NCBI GenBank assembly: GCA_944389745.1 | Contig: CALXNM010000010.1 | Span: 1 to 54,286 of the forward strand | Source of the DNA: an uncultured Clostridia bacterium | Lineage (GTDB): Bacteria > Bacillota > Clostridia > TANB77 > CAG-508 | Direction: 5' to 3' | Length of the DNA: 54,286 nt | Position numbers and translations under genes: made by a program | Shown here: in pieces, positions 6,409-16,500 of the stretch | Layout: each line of letters starts with the position of its first letter | Numbering within the stretch: position 1 is the first letter of the stretch | The notes under the pieces: model-generated | The model's input: only the letters and a program-made list of their open reading frames with translations | Database searches by the model: none | What the model was told of the DNA's origin: nothing

Positions 6409-7338
6409 TCAATTATATTCCATTCCTTGCCATAAATTCTTTTCTCTCATTAGTTTATCCAAACCATTGATAATCCATTTCTTATGAAAGTTCCACTGAG
6501 GTGCAACAAGTAAATCTTTTGGAGCATCACCTGATACTCTGTGTATGATAATATTTGGACTAATGTGTGTTAAAATATATGCACAAGAATTTAAGTAGTC
6601 ATCTAATTCTAGTGGGATATATTTCCCTTCTGTATACATTTCTTCTAGTTTAGTATCTTTTACAATATAGCAGCAATGTATTTTTAATCCTTGAATATTA
6701 TGTTTGTTTATGAATTTTACTGTGTTTTGTATGTCTTCGTGTGTTTCGTTTGGAAGTCCTACCATAATGTGTGGAATGACATCAATTCCAAATTTGTTTA
6801 GTATTTCTACTGCTTTTGTGAAGTCGTTATTTGTATAGCATCTGTTAATTAATTTGCCAGTTTCTTCATTTGCAGTTTGCAATCCTATTTCGACTGAAAC
6901 ATAGTATTTATCTGTATAGCTTTTTAAAAGCTTTGCTATTTCTTCATTAATGCAGTCTGGTCTTGTTGCAACAGAAAGTCCAACTATTCTATCATCTATT
7001 AATGCTGCGTTATATTTTTTCTTTAAATTTTCTAATGTGTCATATGTGTTAGTATAGTTTTGAAAATATACTATAAATTTATTTGCTCTTTCTGCTTTAT
7101 AGCTGTTAAAATAGTTTTTTACTTGATTAGAAATACTGTCTTTATGTATATGGTCTCCAGATCCTTTACTACTACAGAAAATGCATCCGCCTATTCCTTT
7201 TGTGCCATCTCTATTTGGACATGTAAAGTTGCCGTCAATACATATTTTTAGAGTTCTTTCTCCGAATTTTTCTTTCAAATATTTATTTAAATGGTTGTAT
7301 CTATTTATTTCTTTGTTTTCTGCATTTATATTATTCAC
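6409..7338 (-). CDS. TIGR01212-family radical SAM protein (YtqA-like)
   Basis: 309 aa, the full length for the family. C40, C52 and C55 in CPNRDGTKGIGGCIFC form the iron-sulfur cluster site that cleaves S-adenosylmethionine, with the wide spacing specific to the YtqA/YhcC group. GLSVATRPDC, EIGLQTA and HIMVGLPNET mark the following barrel strands. The reaction is not settled, although the family resembles tRNA- and rRNA-modifying radical SAM enzymes. Translation starts at a GTG (7338) with GAGGT upstream. The spacer 6181-6408 upstream of the HTH-like gene has no further gene that I can support. Confidence 0.88.
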   Translation of the reverse strand: MNNINAENKEINRYNHLNKYLKEKFGERTLKICIDGNFTCPNRDGTKGIGGCIFCSSKGSGDHIHKDSISNQVKNYFNSYKAERANKFIVYFQNYTNTYDTLENLKKKYNAALIDDRIVGLSVATRPDCINEEIAKLLKSYTDKYYVSVEIGLQTANEETGKLINRCYTNNDFTKAVEILNKFGIDVIPHIMVGLPNETHEDIQNTVKFINKHNIQGLKIHCCYIVKDTKLEEMYTEGKYIPLELDDYLNSCAYILTHISPNIIIHRVSGDAPKDLLVAPQWNFHKKWIINGLDKLMREKNLWQGMEYN

Positions 7339-7605
7339 GTTTTACCTCTTTTAAATTAAGTATTTAATGGAGTTCTTTTATAAAATTCCTCCGAAGAATT
7401 TGTACAATAAGAATAATATCAAAAAGAGGGAGAAAAGTAAATGAAAAGTGATATTTTAGAAAATATTAGAAATTAATAGAAGATACTAGATAGTTCATAC
7501 TAAATATGATATATTATAGAGAGAGTATTAAAATATATGAAGATTTCAAGAGATAATTGAGCATTCTTATAACGAGTATTATTTAATAATATGTAGAGGG
7601 ATTTT
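7339..7605. other. Divergent spacer with a possible 11-aa ORF
   Basis: This spacer separates divergent genes. AGAGGGAG is followed by ATG at 7441 and an 11-codon frame (MKSDILENIRN), which may be a leader peptide or a gene remnant. An AGAGGG box at 7593-7598 serves the gene at 7606. I cannot place a convincing -35/-10 pair on either strand. Confidence 0.3.
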
Positions 7606-8640
7606 ATGGAGAATAATAAGAATAACGAAGTAAATGAGATAAATGAAAAAAATGTGAATAACGTAAAAAAAGAAATAAATGCAAAGAACAAGAAGAATGA
7701 AAGTATTGAGGAAAAATCAAAGAACGAAAATGCAAAGGAAAAAGAGGTCAACGAGAAAAATTCAAAGGCTGAAAGCAGCGCAACAAATAAAGCAATTGAA
7801 ACAAATAAAGCAGGCGAAACAAGCAAAGTAAGCGAAACAATCGAAGGAAAGGCTGAAAAAGCTAGAAAATCATGGGGTGGACCGGTTTTTGCAATAGTTT
7901 TAATTGCGATTATTGTTGTGTGTATTTGGTATTTAAATAGGGCAAAAAACACTGGAGATAACTTATCATCTGAAAATATAGTGGGAAGTTATGCAGAAAA
8001 TAATGGTGAAACGGTAATTGCAAATGGAACAGTAGCTGAAGAGGCAAACGGCGATGAGAAAGAAACTGATTCAAGCAATGATGATGAAAAAACTTCAAGT
8101 AATTCATCAAATAAGTCAACATCAAATAAAAATTCATCAAGTTCAACTTCTATTAAAGTGTCAAATTTAAATAAATCTACAAAGAAAAATAATTCATCTA
8201 GCTCAACCGTTTCAGAAGGAAAGAAAAAAGCATTGTCACAAGCTAAAAAATATTTGAAGTCAGCTGCTTTTTCAAAGTCTGGTTTGAAAAAGCTATTACG
8301 AAATAAAGGGTATACTGTTTCGCAAGCTAGCTATGCAGTTAACAACTGTGGAGCTAATTGGAAAAGTCAAGCTGTAAAAAAGGCAAAAGAATATTTAGAA
8401 ATAACAGCTTTTTCAGAATCTAGCTTGAGATATCAGTTAAGAAATGCAGGATTTTCTAGTTCTGAAGCAAGTTATGGTGTAGAAAATTGTAAGGCTAACT
8501 GGGAAAAACAAGCAGCATTAAAGGCAAAGGAGTATATGAGTATTAAGTCTTTTACAAAGAAAGACTTGATAAGACAATTACGAAACGAAGGATTTACATA
8601 TGTTCAGGCTTCATATGGTGCTGAGTCAGTTGGATTTTAA
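7606..8640 (+). CDS. Membrane-anchored protein with three Ltp repeats
   Basis: 344 aa. Residues 1-89 are a low-complexity Lys/Asn/Glu-rich tail, probably cytoplasmic. One membrane helix spans about 92-110 (GGPVFAIVLIAIIVVCIWYL). A Ser/Asn/Thr-rich linker follows to about residue 203. Three repeats of about 47 residues close the protein (roughly 205-251, 252-298, 299-344), each with AK.YL...FS...L...LRN.G.....ASY.V..C.ANW. These are Ltp repeats (host cell surface-exposed lipoprotein, PF07553). In phage TP-J34 an Ltp lipoprotein blocks DNA injection by superinfecting phage; whether this chromosomal, non-lipidated form does so is unknown. The next gene begins 34 bp later and is probably co-transcribed. 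Confidence 0.8.
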   Translation: MENNKNNEVNEINEKNVNNVKKEINAKNKKNESIEEKSKNENAKEKEVNEKNSKAESSATNKAIETNKAGETSKVSETIEGKAEKARKSWGGPVFAIVLIAIIVVCIWYLNRAKNTGDNLSSENIVGSYAENNGETVIANGTVAEEANGDEKETDSSNDDEKTSSNSSNKSTSNKNSSSSTSIKVSNLNKSTKKNNSSSSTVSEGKKKALSQAKKYLKSAAFSKSGLKKLLRNKGYTVSQASYAVNNCGANWKSQAVKKAKEYLEITAFSESSLRYQLRNAGFSSSEASYGVENCKANWEKQAALKAKEYMSIKSFTKKDLIRQLRNEGFTYVQASYGAESVGF

Positions 8641-8674
8641 AATAAAATTTATAATTAATAATAGGAGGGGGAAA

Positions 8675-9952
8675 ATGTCTAAAAAAAATAAAACAATTAT
8701 TATCGTAGTTTCTGTTGTAGTATTAATTGCCATACTTGCTATAGTTGGATATATTGTAATTAGAAATATGAGTTTAAATGAGAGCGTAGGATCTACATGG
8801 GGAGATACATATTATGCATATCTAAAAGAAATAAAAACAGCAGAGGATAAAACACAATACGGGCTAGAACAAGATATAAATAATGTATCAGTGGAATTCA
8901 TTCAAGCTTCTGAAGATAAAAATCCAGTAATGGTAATGTCATACCAAAAAGATAATGAAGAGTATTCAAATATATATTATGCAAATGAATTAGGTGGAGT
9001 AAGCTTTACCCAAAATTATGTTACAAGTTCTGTGGAGTATTTATATAATATAGAGAAGTCAGAATATTCATGGTATTTACATCAAAAGTTTAATGATATA
9101 CAAACCTATCAATCAATAGATAATATTACTAATGGATTTTCAGATAATAGTATAGAAACAGATACAGTTTCATTTAATCAAGATAGTTTTATTCGAAATG
9201 AGGAAAATATGAATGTTTCTGATTTTGATAAAGTGTTTGTTGAAACAGGATTATCAAATAATGGAAAGATTAGTTTAGATTTAAATTCAAACGATACTGA
9301 TTATAGAAATTCAATTGAAAATGCGGTAAATGGTTATAAAACTGATGAAGAACTTGCAACTGATGAGATAAAACAAAATGTTTCTTTAAAGGTTGAAGAA
9401 ATAACTAAAGCAGAAGAGGAAGAGAAAAAACAAGAAGAAATAGAACAAGCAAAATTAACAACTGATAATGTTGCTACAAGAATAGGTGATAATTTAAAAT
9501 GGTTTACATCTGCATATTTAGGTACAACATATGGTTGGGGAGATGTTTATGAATATAAAGATGTAACAGGTGAAGTTTCAATACCAGGTCAAGGACAATA
9601 TATGATGACATATGAATTGGTAGGACTTAATAGTATAAATGATTTAAAAACTAGTTTACAAGCATATATGGCATCTGATGTGATTTCAAAACTTGCATCT
9701 AATCCAGTATTTGACCAGTATTTAGAAGAGTATGAAGGAAAAGTATATTGGCTATCAGGTGGAGTTGGAGATGGTCCAGAGATTGATTATGATAAGGCTA
9801 AAGTAATAAGCTCAGACGGCACAACTTATAAGATATTACTTGAAAACTATAATGTTATATCAAATACAAAAACAGAAGAAATTACATTAACAGTAAATTA
9901 TCAAGATGAAAAATATATGATAACAGATTATGAAGTTAACGAATTAATATAG
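8675..9952 (+). CDS. Hypothetical membrane-anchored extracellular protein
   Basis: 425 aa from the ATG at 8675, chosen because AGGAGGGGG lies just upstream; the earlier in-frame ATG at 8600 is inside the preceding gene. An N-terminal KKNK is followed by one hydrophobic helix (about residues 7-29), and the rest is an acidic, soluble, probably extracellular domain. A Glu/Lys-rich helix around 245-275 divides it in two. The C-terminal part (WGDVYEYKDVTGEV ... YWLSGGVGDGPEIDYD) looks like a beta-rich domain. I do not recognise the family. The pairing with the Ltp-repeat protein and the shared topology suggest that they act together at the cell surface. Confidence 0.75.
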   Translation: MSKKNKTIIIVVSVVVLIAILAIVGYIVIRNMSLNESVGSTWGDTYYAYLKEIKTAEDKTQYGLEQDINNVSVEFIQASEDKNPVMVMSYQKDNEEYSNIYYANELGGVSFTQNYVTSSVEYLYNIEKSEYSWYLHQKFNDIQTYQSIDNITNGFSDNSIETDTVSFNQDSFIRNEENMNVSDFDKVFVETGLSNNGKISLDLNSNDTDYRNSIENAVNGYKTDEELATDEIKQNVSLKVEEITKAEEEEKKQEEIEQAKLTTDNVATRIGDNLKWFTSAYLGTTYGWGDVYEYKDVTGEVSIPGQGQYMMTYELVGLNSINDLKTSLQAYMASDVISKLASNPVFDQYLEEYEGKVYWLSGGVGDGPEIDYDKAKVISSDGTTYKILLENYNVISNTKTEEITLTVNYQDEKYMITDYEVNELI

Positions 9953-9978
9953 TTTACAACAATTAATTTAAAGGAATA

Positions 9979-10016
9979 CCTATAAAATAGAGTTATTTAT
10001 TTTATAGGCATTTTTT
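9979..10016 (+). terminator. Terminator after the surface-protein pair
   Basis: CCTATAAAATA (9979-9989) pairs perfectly with TATTTTATAGG (9998-10008), followed by CA and six T. Confidence 0.85.
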
Positions 10017-10047
10017 ATGTAATAGGAAAAACAATAAGAAAAAAGCA

Positions 10048-10076
10048 TTGACAAAATATGGAAATTATATTATTAT
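10048..10076 (+). promoter_or_regulatory. Vegetative promoter of yraN-comM-dprA
   Basis: TTGACA (10048-10053), a 17-bp spacer, then TATTAT (10071-10076): a near-consensus sigma-A promoter giving a leader of about 100 nt before yraN. Confidence 0.8.
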
Positions 10077-10184
10077 ATCTCTAGTTTTAATTCAAAAAAA
10101 TTTCAAAAAATTTTAATTCTTTTAAATTAACATCTAACTAAAATCCAAGTGAAATACTAATTAGGAGGTATTGGTTATATTAAT

Positions 10185-10541
10185 ATGTATATAAAACGTG
10201 AGATAGGCAGAATAGGTGAAGATTTAGCAGTAAGTTATTTGAAAAATAAAGGCTATAAGATATTAGAAAGAAATTTTGTTGCTAGGCAAGGAGAAATTGA
10301 TATTATAGCAAAAGATAAAAATGAAATTGTTTTTATAGAAGTAAAAAGTAGAACGAATTTTTTGTATGGAAAACCTGTCGAAGCGGTGAATAGGCTGAAG
10401 CAAAAACATTTGAAAAGTGTAATAAATTATTATTTGTATAGAAATAAGCTTGAAAATAATTTTGTAAGAATTGATATCATTGAAGTGTATATTAAAAATG
10501 GTTATTTCAAAATAAATCATATTAAAAAAGTGATTTTGTAA
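10185..10541 (+). CDS. yraN: YraN family protein (UPF0102)
   Basis: 118 aa, full length. The nuclease-fold signature is complete: G-E-D-L-A near residue 12, then QGEIDIIA and IVFIEVKSR, which give the E...EID...EVK arrangement of a PD-(D/E)xK-like or Holliday-junction-resolvase-like fold. Its role is not established; it is often found, as here, next to comM and dprA, which act in DNA uptake and recombination, so a part in DNA processing is a fair inference. An AGGAGGT box precedes the ATG. Confidence 0.9.
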   Translation: MYIKREIGRIGEDLAVSYLKNKGYKILERNFVARQGEIDIIAKDKNEIVFIEVKSRTNFLYGKPVEAVNRLKQKHLKSVINYYLYRNKLENNFVRIDIIEVYIKNGYFKINHIKKVIL

Positions 10542-10607
10542 TTTCTAAAAATTTATTTCTAAAAGATTTTATTCAAAATCTAAATATCCTAAGAAAGAGG
10601 GAATAAT

Positions 10608-12135
10608 ATGTTAGCTATTGTGAAAAGTATGTGTTTACAAGGATTGGATGGAATTCTTGTTGATGTTCAAGTTGATGTGTCTGCTGGAATGCCCTGCTTA
10701 GAAATGGTTGGTTTGCCAGATGCTACTGTTAGAGAATCTAAAGAAAGGGTTAGAACAGCTATAAAGAATTCTGGTTTTGATTTTCCTAGCAGAAGAATTG
10801 TTATTAACTTAGCACCGGCTGATACGAGAAAAGAGGGGGCATTTTTTGATCTACCAATTGCTGTTGGTATTCTAATAGATTTTCAAATAATTAAAAGTCA
10901 AGATTTAAGTGACACTGTTTTTATAGGTGAGTTGTCTTTAGGCGGCAATGTTAATAAAACAAATGGTATTTTACCTATGTGTATTGAAGCGAAGAAGTTA
11001 GGTATTAAAAAAGTTATTGTATCTAATGATAATGCAAAAGAAGCGGCTATAGTTAAAGGTATACAAGTAATTGGTGTAAATAATTTATCTGAAGTTGTAG
11101 ATTATTTGAATGGAAATTTAGATATTATTCCTACAAAAAATAATGTAAGTAAAATATTTAACAATAAAGTTAAATATATGCTTGATTTTTCTGATGTGAA
11201 GGGGCAGGAAAATATTAAAAGAGCTTTAGAAATTGCAGCTGCTGGTGGGCATAATGTTTTGATGGTTGGGTCTCCTGGTTCACGGTAAGACTATGCTTGC
11301 AAGAAGAATACCTACTATATTACCAGATTTAACTTTTGAGGAAGCTTTAGAAGTTATAAAAATTCATAGTATATCAGGATTATTATCAAAGGAAAAATCT
11401 ATTCTTTTAACAAGGCCGTTTAGAGCACCACATCATACAATAACAATTAATTCATTGATTGGCGGTGGAAAAATACCTAAACCTGGAGAGATTAGTTTAG
11501 CACATTATGGTGTTTTATTTCTTGATGAATTGCCAGAATTTAATAAAAATACTTTGGAGGTATTGCGTGGACCTTTAGAGGATAGAGAGGTTACAATCAG
11601 TAGAGTTAATGCAAGTTTTACATATCCGTGTAATTTTATGTTTGTTGCATCTATGAATCCGTGTCCATGTGGTTTTTACGGTTCAAAAAATAAAGAATGT
11701 ACGTGTACACCAGAAGCTATTTCTAGATATGTCGGCAAAATAAGTGGCCCACTTTTAGACAGAATAGATATTCAAATAGAGGTTACTCCTGTTAAATACC
11801 AAAAGCTTGAAACTACAAGCAGAGCTGAGACTTCTGAAGAAATAAAGAAAAGGGTAGATAAAGCAAGAAAAATACAGATTAAAAGATATAAAAAGTATGG
11901 CATTTTTTCTAATAGTGAATTAACTCCAAATTTAAGTGAGAAATTTTGTAAGTTAAATGCTGGGTCTAAAAAACTTGTACAAGATGCTTTCGAAAGGTTA
12001 GGTCTTAGTGCGAGAGGTTATGGAAGAATACTTAAAGTTGCAAGAACAATAGCTGATTTAGCAGGCAAGGAAAACATTGAAATAAATCACCTTGCTGAGG
12101 CAATTCAGTATAGGAGTCTTGATAGAAAATTTTGA
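10608..12135 (+). pseudogene. comM: comM (YifB) AAA ATPase, frameshifted
   Basis: The two halves give about 508 residues, normal for ComM/YifB, but in two frames. The first half (10608-11288) ends VLMVGSPGS followed by Arg and a stop; the second continues [16 protein letters not shown]. The extra base is C11283: without it the frame reads GSPGSGKTM, a perfect Walker A. The remainder is intact: RPFRAPHHT, FLDELPEF (Walker B), ASMNPCPCG (sensor), RIDIQIEV, and the C-terminal YRSLDRKF. ComM is a hexameric helicase for branch migration during natural transformation. The insertion removes ATPase function unless it is a sequencing error or is bypassed. AAGAGGG precedes the ATG. Confidence 0.9.
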
Positions 12136-13169
12136 AAGGTGGTATTAATATAGAGTATTTTAAAATTGATATAGAGGATGAAAAATACCCACGAAGGTTA
12201 TTAAAAATAAGAAATTTTCCAACTGAAATATATGCTGTAGGAAATATTGATTTGTTAAATACCAAATTTACTGCAGGAATAATTGGCTCTAGAAATTGTA
12301 CAGATTATGGTAGAAAAGTATCAAAGGAATTTGCAAGTGAAATGAGCAGAAAGGGAATTTGTATTGTAAGTGGTATGGCATTAGGAATTGACGGGATGGC
12401 GCATGATGCAGCTGCCAAAAAAGAAGGAAGGACTATTGCTGTTTTAGGAGGAGGGTTTAATCATATTTATCCTAAAGAAAATGAATGGCTTTTTTATAAA
12501 ATAATAGAAAATGATGGTTGTGTTATTTCAGAATATTCACCAGATACAGTAGTAGAAAAGAAATACTTTCCTGATAGGAACAGAATCATAAGTGGACTTT
12601 CAGATGCAGTGCTTGTAGTAGAAGCAACGTTTAGAAGCGGGAGTAGTATTACTGCAAAGCATGCATATTCACAAGGTAAAAAAGTATTTGCTATTCCAAA
12701 TAATATATATGAAAACACTGGAATTGGGACTAATATTTTAATTCAAAAAGGTGCAATATTAACAACTAAGCCAAGGCAAATTATAGAAGCAGTTAAAGAA
12801 AAGAACAAAAGTGGCGAGACTGAAAAAAGTGACACAAATAAGTTGGGCAATCCAAATGATAAAGAGTACCTTGATAAAAATAATGCGGAGATAGCACACG
12901 GTAAGTCACATAAGAAAACTGTTTTGAACAAAGCTTTAATAGAAAAAGATGAGAAAGACGTAGCAGAAAATGAAAATATCTTAAATAAGAAAGATTATTT
13001 ACCAATTTATAGGTTGCTTTCTAATGTACCGATGCATATTAATGAAATTGCTATTAAATTAAATAAATCAATTCAAGAAATAACGCCTAATATAATAATG
13101 ATGGAACTTGATGGCTATATTGAGCAAGTTCAAGCAAATTATTTTAAAAGAAGAGAAGATAAGGTATAA
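12132..13169 (+). CDS. dprA: DNA processing protein DprA
   Basis: 345 aa in the longest frame. The Rossmann core carries GIIGSRNCTDYGR, IVSGMALGIDGMAH, TIAVLGGG, NRIISGLSDAVLVVEA and SGSSITAKHA, all hallmarks of DprA, which loads RecA on incoming single-stranded DNA. A Lys/Glu/Asn-rich linker (about 222-285) leads to a C-terminal winged helix (about 287-340). The start is unclear: the TTG at 12132 lacks a well-placed RBS, whereas AAAGGTGG (12135-12142) would suit an ATA codon at 12150; no in-frame ATG or GTG lies nearby. It overlaps the end of comM, so translational coupling is likely. Confidence 0.9.
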   Translation: MKGGINIEYFKIDIEDEKYPRRLLKIRNFPTEIYAVGNIDLLNTKFTAGIIGSRNCTDYGRKVSKEFASEMSRKGICIVSGMALGIDGMAHDAAAKKEGRTIAVLGGGFNHIYPKENEWLFYKIIENDGCVISEYSPDTVVEKKYFPDRNRIISGLSDAVLVVEATFRSGSSITAKHAYSQGKKVFAIPNNIYENTGIGTNILIQKGAILTTKPRQIIEAVKEKNKSGETEKSDTNKLGNPNDKEYLDKNNAEIAHGKSHKKTVLNKALIEKDEKDVAENENILNKKDYLPIYRLLSNVPMHINEIAIKLNKSIQEITPNIIMMELDGYIEQVQANYFKRREDKV

Positions 13170-13209
13170 AAATTGCCTCTAAAAATTCCAAAAAAATCAT
13201 AAAAAAATA

Positions 13210-13239
13210 TTGACAAGCACGTGCAAAATATTATATACT
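13210..13239 (+). promoter_or_regulatory. rpoBC promoter
   Basis: TTGACA (13210-13215), an 18-bp spacer, then TATACT (13234-13239). The spacer contains the perfect palindrome GCACGTGC (13217-13224), a possible operator. Confidence 0.8.
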
Positions 13240-13245
13240 ATGATA

Positions 13246-13590
13246 GTATAGGAGTTTTATCGGACGACGGGGTAAAACTTAAGTAACTCTTAAATAAAAA
13301 CTAAGGGTGATTAAAATTAAAAAGTTAATTTTAGAGAATAAATTTTAACATATTTAACAGAAGAAGGTTAGTTGGTAAAAAAGTTAAGTTACCAACCTGC
13401 CTTTTTATTGTCGTTTTTCAATCGTTATGTTAATTTAGAAAGAAGAGGAATTGCTTCAATATTATATACGGGAATAAGGGTTTAGAGAGCAGTAGACCAA
13501 TAAAAACGTATACATAATATTGATGACAAGAAGGACTTCTTTATAAATCATATATATATTTTAATTCTGCTTAATCTTTTTTAGGGGTGA
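13246..13590 (+). promoter_or_regulatory. Long structured leader of rpoB
   Basis: About 350 nt of non-coding leader. Hairpins in order: GTTTTATC/GGTAAAAC with loop GGACGACGG (13254-13278); AAAATTAA/TTAATTTT (13313-13332); GTTGGTAA/TTACCAAC followed by a T run (13371-13406); a 15-bp stem, 13456-13470 with 13507-13523, with a two-base bulge and a 36-nt loop; and a small AAGAA/TTCTT hairpin (13528-13541). It does not match the ribosomal L10 leader as I know it. It fits an attenuation-type control of RNA polymerase synthesis. Confidence 0.65.
13371..13406 (+). terminator. Attenuator-like terminator in the rpoB leader
   Basis: An 8-bp perfect stem with a 10-nt loop, then CTGCC and five T. It lies about 190 nt before rpoB and about 125 nt after the expected transcription start, so it can only act as a conditional or partial terminator. 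Confidence 0.65.
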
Positions 13591-13596
13591 TTTTCT

Positions 13597-16500
13597 TTGG
13601 TAAAAGAAATTAAACACGAGAAATGTTCTCGTAAGACTTTTGCAAAAATCGGTGATTCAATCGAAATGCCAAACTTAATTAAAGTCCAAAAAGATTCATA
13701 CGACTGGTTCGTAGAAGAAGGACTAGGAGAAATCTTAAGAGATATATCTCCAATAATTGATTATTCAGGAAATTTAATTCTAGAATTCCTTGATTACTAC
13801 ATGGAAGACAAAACAAAATACACAGTGGAAGAAGCAAAAGAAAGAGATGCAACATATTCAACAAGATTACATGTAAAAGTAAGACTTATTAATCGTGAGA
13901 CAGGTGAAATAAAAGAACAAGAAATTTATCTTGGAGATTTCCCACTTATGACTGATAGTGGTACTTTTATAATTAATGGAGCAGAGAGAGTTGTAGTAAG
14001 CCAGTTAGTTCGTTCACCAGGAGTTTATTTTGATTCAAGTTATGATAAAACAGGAAAGAAAATTTATACATCAACAGTAATGCCTTTAAGAGGTGCTTGG
14101 ATAGAATATGAAACAGATGCAAATGATGTGTTCTGGGCAAGAGTTGATAGAACAAGAAAAATACCTGTTACATGTTTGCTACGTGCTTTAGGGGTACTAA
14201 CAGATGAGCAAATGGTAGAATTATTTGGTGAAGAGCCAAAACTTGCAGCAACAATCCAAAAAGATCCAATAAAAACACAAGATGAAGCTTTAATTGAAAT
14301 ATATAAGAAATTAAGACCAGGAGAACTTCCAACAGTTGATGCTGCTAGAAATTTATTTAATGGATTATTCTTTGATCATAGAAGATATGATTTAGCAAAA
14401 GTTGGAAGATATAAATTCAACAAAAAATTAAGTTTAGCTACTAGAATTACAGGACAAGTTGCTTTTGAGGATATAGTTGATCCTGAAACAGGTGAAGTAT
14501 TTGTTCAAAAAGATAATGTTATATCAGAAGAAGTTGCTGAAAATATCCAAAATTCTGGTATCAATGTAGTTGATGTTAAAGTAGAAGATAAAAAAGTAAG
14601 AATTATTGGTAATGGTACAGTAAATATTCATAAATATTTACCAAATGTTGATGTAAGTGATATTCATATTAAAGAATATGTAAATTACAATGTACTAAAA
14701 TCAATCATAGATTCAACTGAAGAAGATAAATTACATGATGCTATAAAAGAAAGATATGAAGAATTAGTTCCAAGACATGTAACAACTGAAGATATAATTG
14801 CTTCAATAAGTTACCTATTAAACTTAGATCATGGACTAGGAGTAATTGATGACATAGACCATTTAGGAAATAGACGTATTAGATGTGTTGGAGAATTATT
14901 ACAAAATCAATTTAGAATTGGTTTAACAAGGTTAGAGAGAGTTGTTCGTGAAAGAATGACAATTCAAGACTTAGATGTTGTAACACCACAAACATTAATT
15001 AATACAAAACCAATTACATCATCAATTAGAGAATTCTTTGGAAGCTCACAATTATCACAATTTATGGATCAAACAAACCCATTATCTGAGCTTACACATA
15101 AAAGAAGAATTTCAGCATTAGGACCTGGAGGTCTTTCAAGAGAAAGAGCTGGATTCGAGGTTAGAGATATTCACTATACTCACTATGGTAGATTATGTCC
15201 TATAGAATCACCAGAAGGACCTAACGTTGGACTTATATCAGCACTTTCATCATTTGCTACAATAAATGAATATGGATTTATTGAAACACCATATAGAAAA
15301 GTAGATCATGAAACAGAAAAAGTTACAGATGAAGTTGTATATATGCCAGCAGATGAAGAAGATAAATACATAATTGCACAAGCATCTGAACCATTAGATA
15401 AAGATGGAAGATTTGTAAATGACAAGATAAAAGTAAGAATGAGAGAAGAAATTACAATGGTTGATAAGGATAGAGTTGACTTTGTAGATGTTTCTCCAAA
15501 ACAACTTGTATCTGTTGCAGCAGCAATGATTCCATTCGTAGAGCATGATGATGCTAAACGTTCATTAATGGGTGCTAACATGCAACGTCAAGCAGTTCCT
15601 CTATTAATGCCTGAATCTCCAATAGTTGGAACAGGTATGGAATATAGGGCAGCTAGAGATTCTGGAATTACAGTTACAGCTAAAAATGCAGGTGTTGTAG
15701 AAAAAGTAACTGGTGATGAAATTACGGTTAGAAATAATAAAGATGAATTAGATACATATAAATTAAGAAAATTTAAGAGAACTAATGGTGGTACATGTAT
15801 TAACCAAAGACCAGTTGTTTCTAGAGGAGAAAAAGTTAAAGAAGGTGACATCTTAGCGGATGGACCAGCAACTAAAAACGGAGAAATGGCACTTGGTAGA
15901 AATGTACTTATAGCATTCACAACTTGGGAAGGTTACAACTATGAGGATGCTGTTTTAATTAGTGAAAGACTTGTTAAAGAAGATGTATATACATCAATCC
16001 ATATTGAAGAATATGATTGTGAATGTCGTGATACAAAACTTGGACCAGAAGAAATTACAAGAGATATTCCAAATGTTGGTGATGATGTATTAAAAGACCT
16101 AGATGAAAACGGTATTATAAGAATTGGTGCAGAAGTAAGACCAGGAGATATCTTAGTAGGTAAAGTTACTCCAAAAGGAGAAACAGAACTTACAGCTGAA
16201 GAAAGATTACTTCGTGCAATATTTGGAGAAAAAGCAAGAGAAGTTAGAGATACATCACTTCGTGTTCCACACGGAGAGCAAGGTACTATAGTAGATGTTA
16301 AGATATTTACTAGAGAAAATTCAGATGAATTAGGACCTGGTGTAAATCAAATAATTCGTTGCTATATAGCTCAAAAGAGAAAAATATCTGTTGGCGATAA
16401 AATGGCTGGACGTCATGGTAACAAAGGTGTTATTTCAAGAATATTACCAGAAGAAGATATGCCATTTATGCCAGATGGTACTCCAGTAGATATAGTTTTA

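Noticed and set aside
6173..6412. 79-aa minus-strand frame between the HTH-like gene and the radical SAM gene
   Set aside because: No RBS, it overlaps both neighbours, and its end runs through the RBS and start of the HTH-like gene.
7500..7952. 150-aa Phe/Ser/Leu-rich minus-strand frame
   Set aside because: It is the complement of the Lys/Asn/Glu-rich tail of the Ltp-repeat protein, which produces artificial Phe, Leu and Ser runs.
13380..13395. Third copy of the structured repeat, from the shared TTAAGTTACC
   Set aside because: Only the 10-base word matches; none of the three hairpins is present nearby.
13246..13590. T-box or ribosomal L10-type leader before rpoB
   Set aside because: No AGGGUGG-type T-box sequence and no tRNA-dependent antiterminator are visible; the hairpins do not follow the L10 leader layout as I know it, and rplJ is absent.
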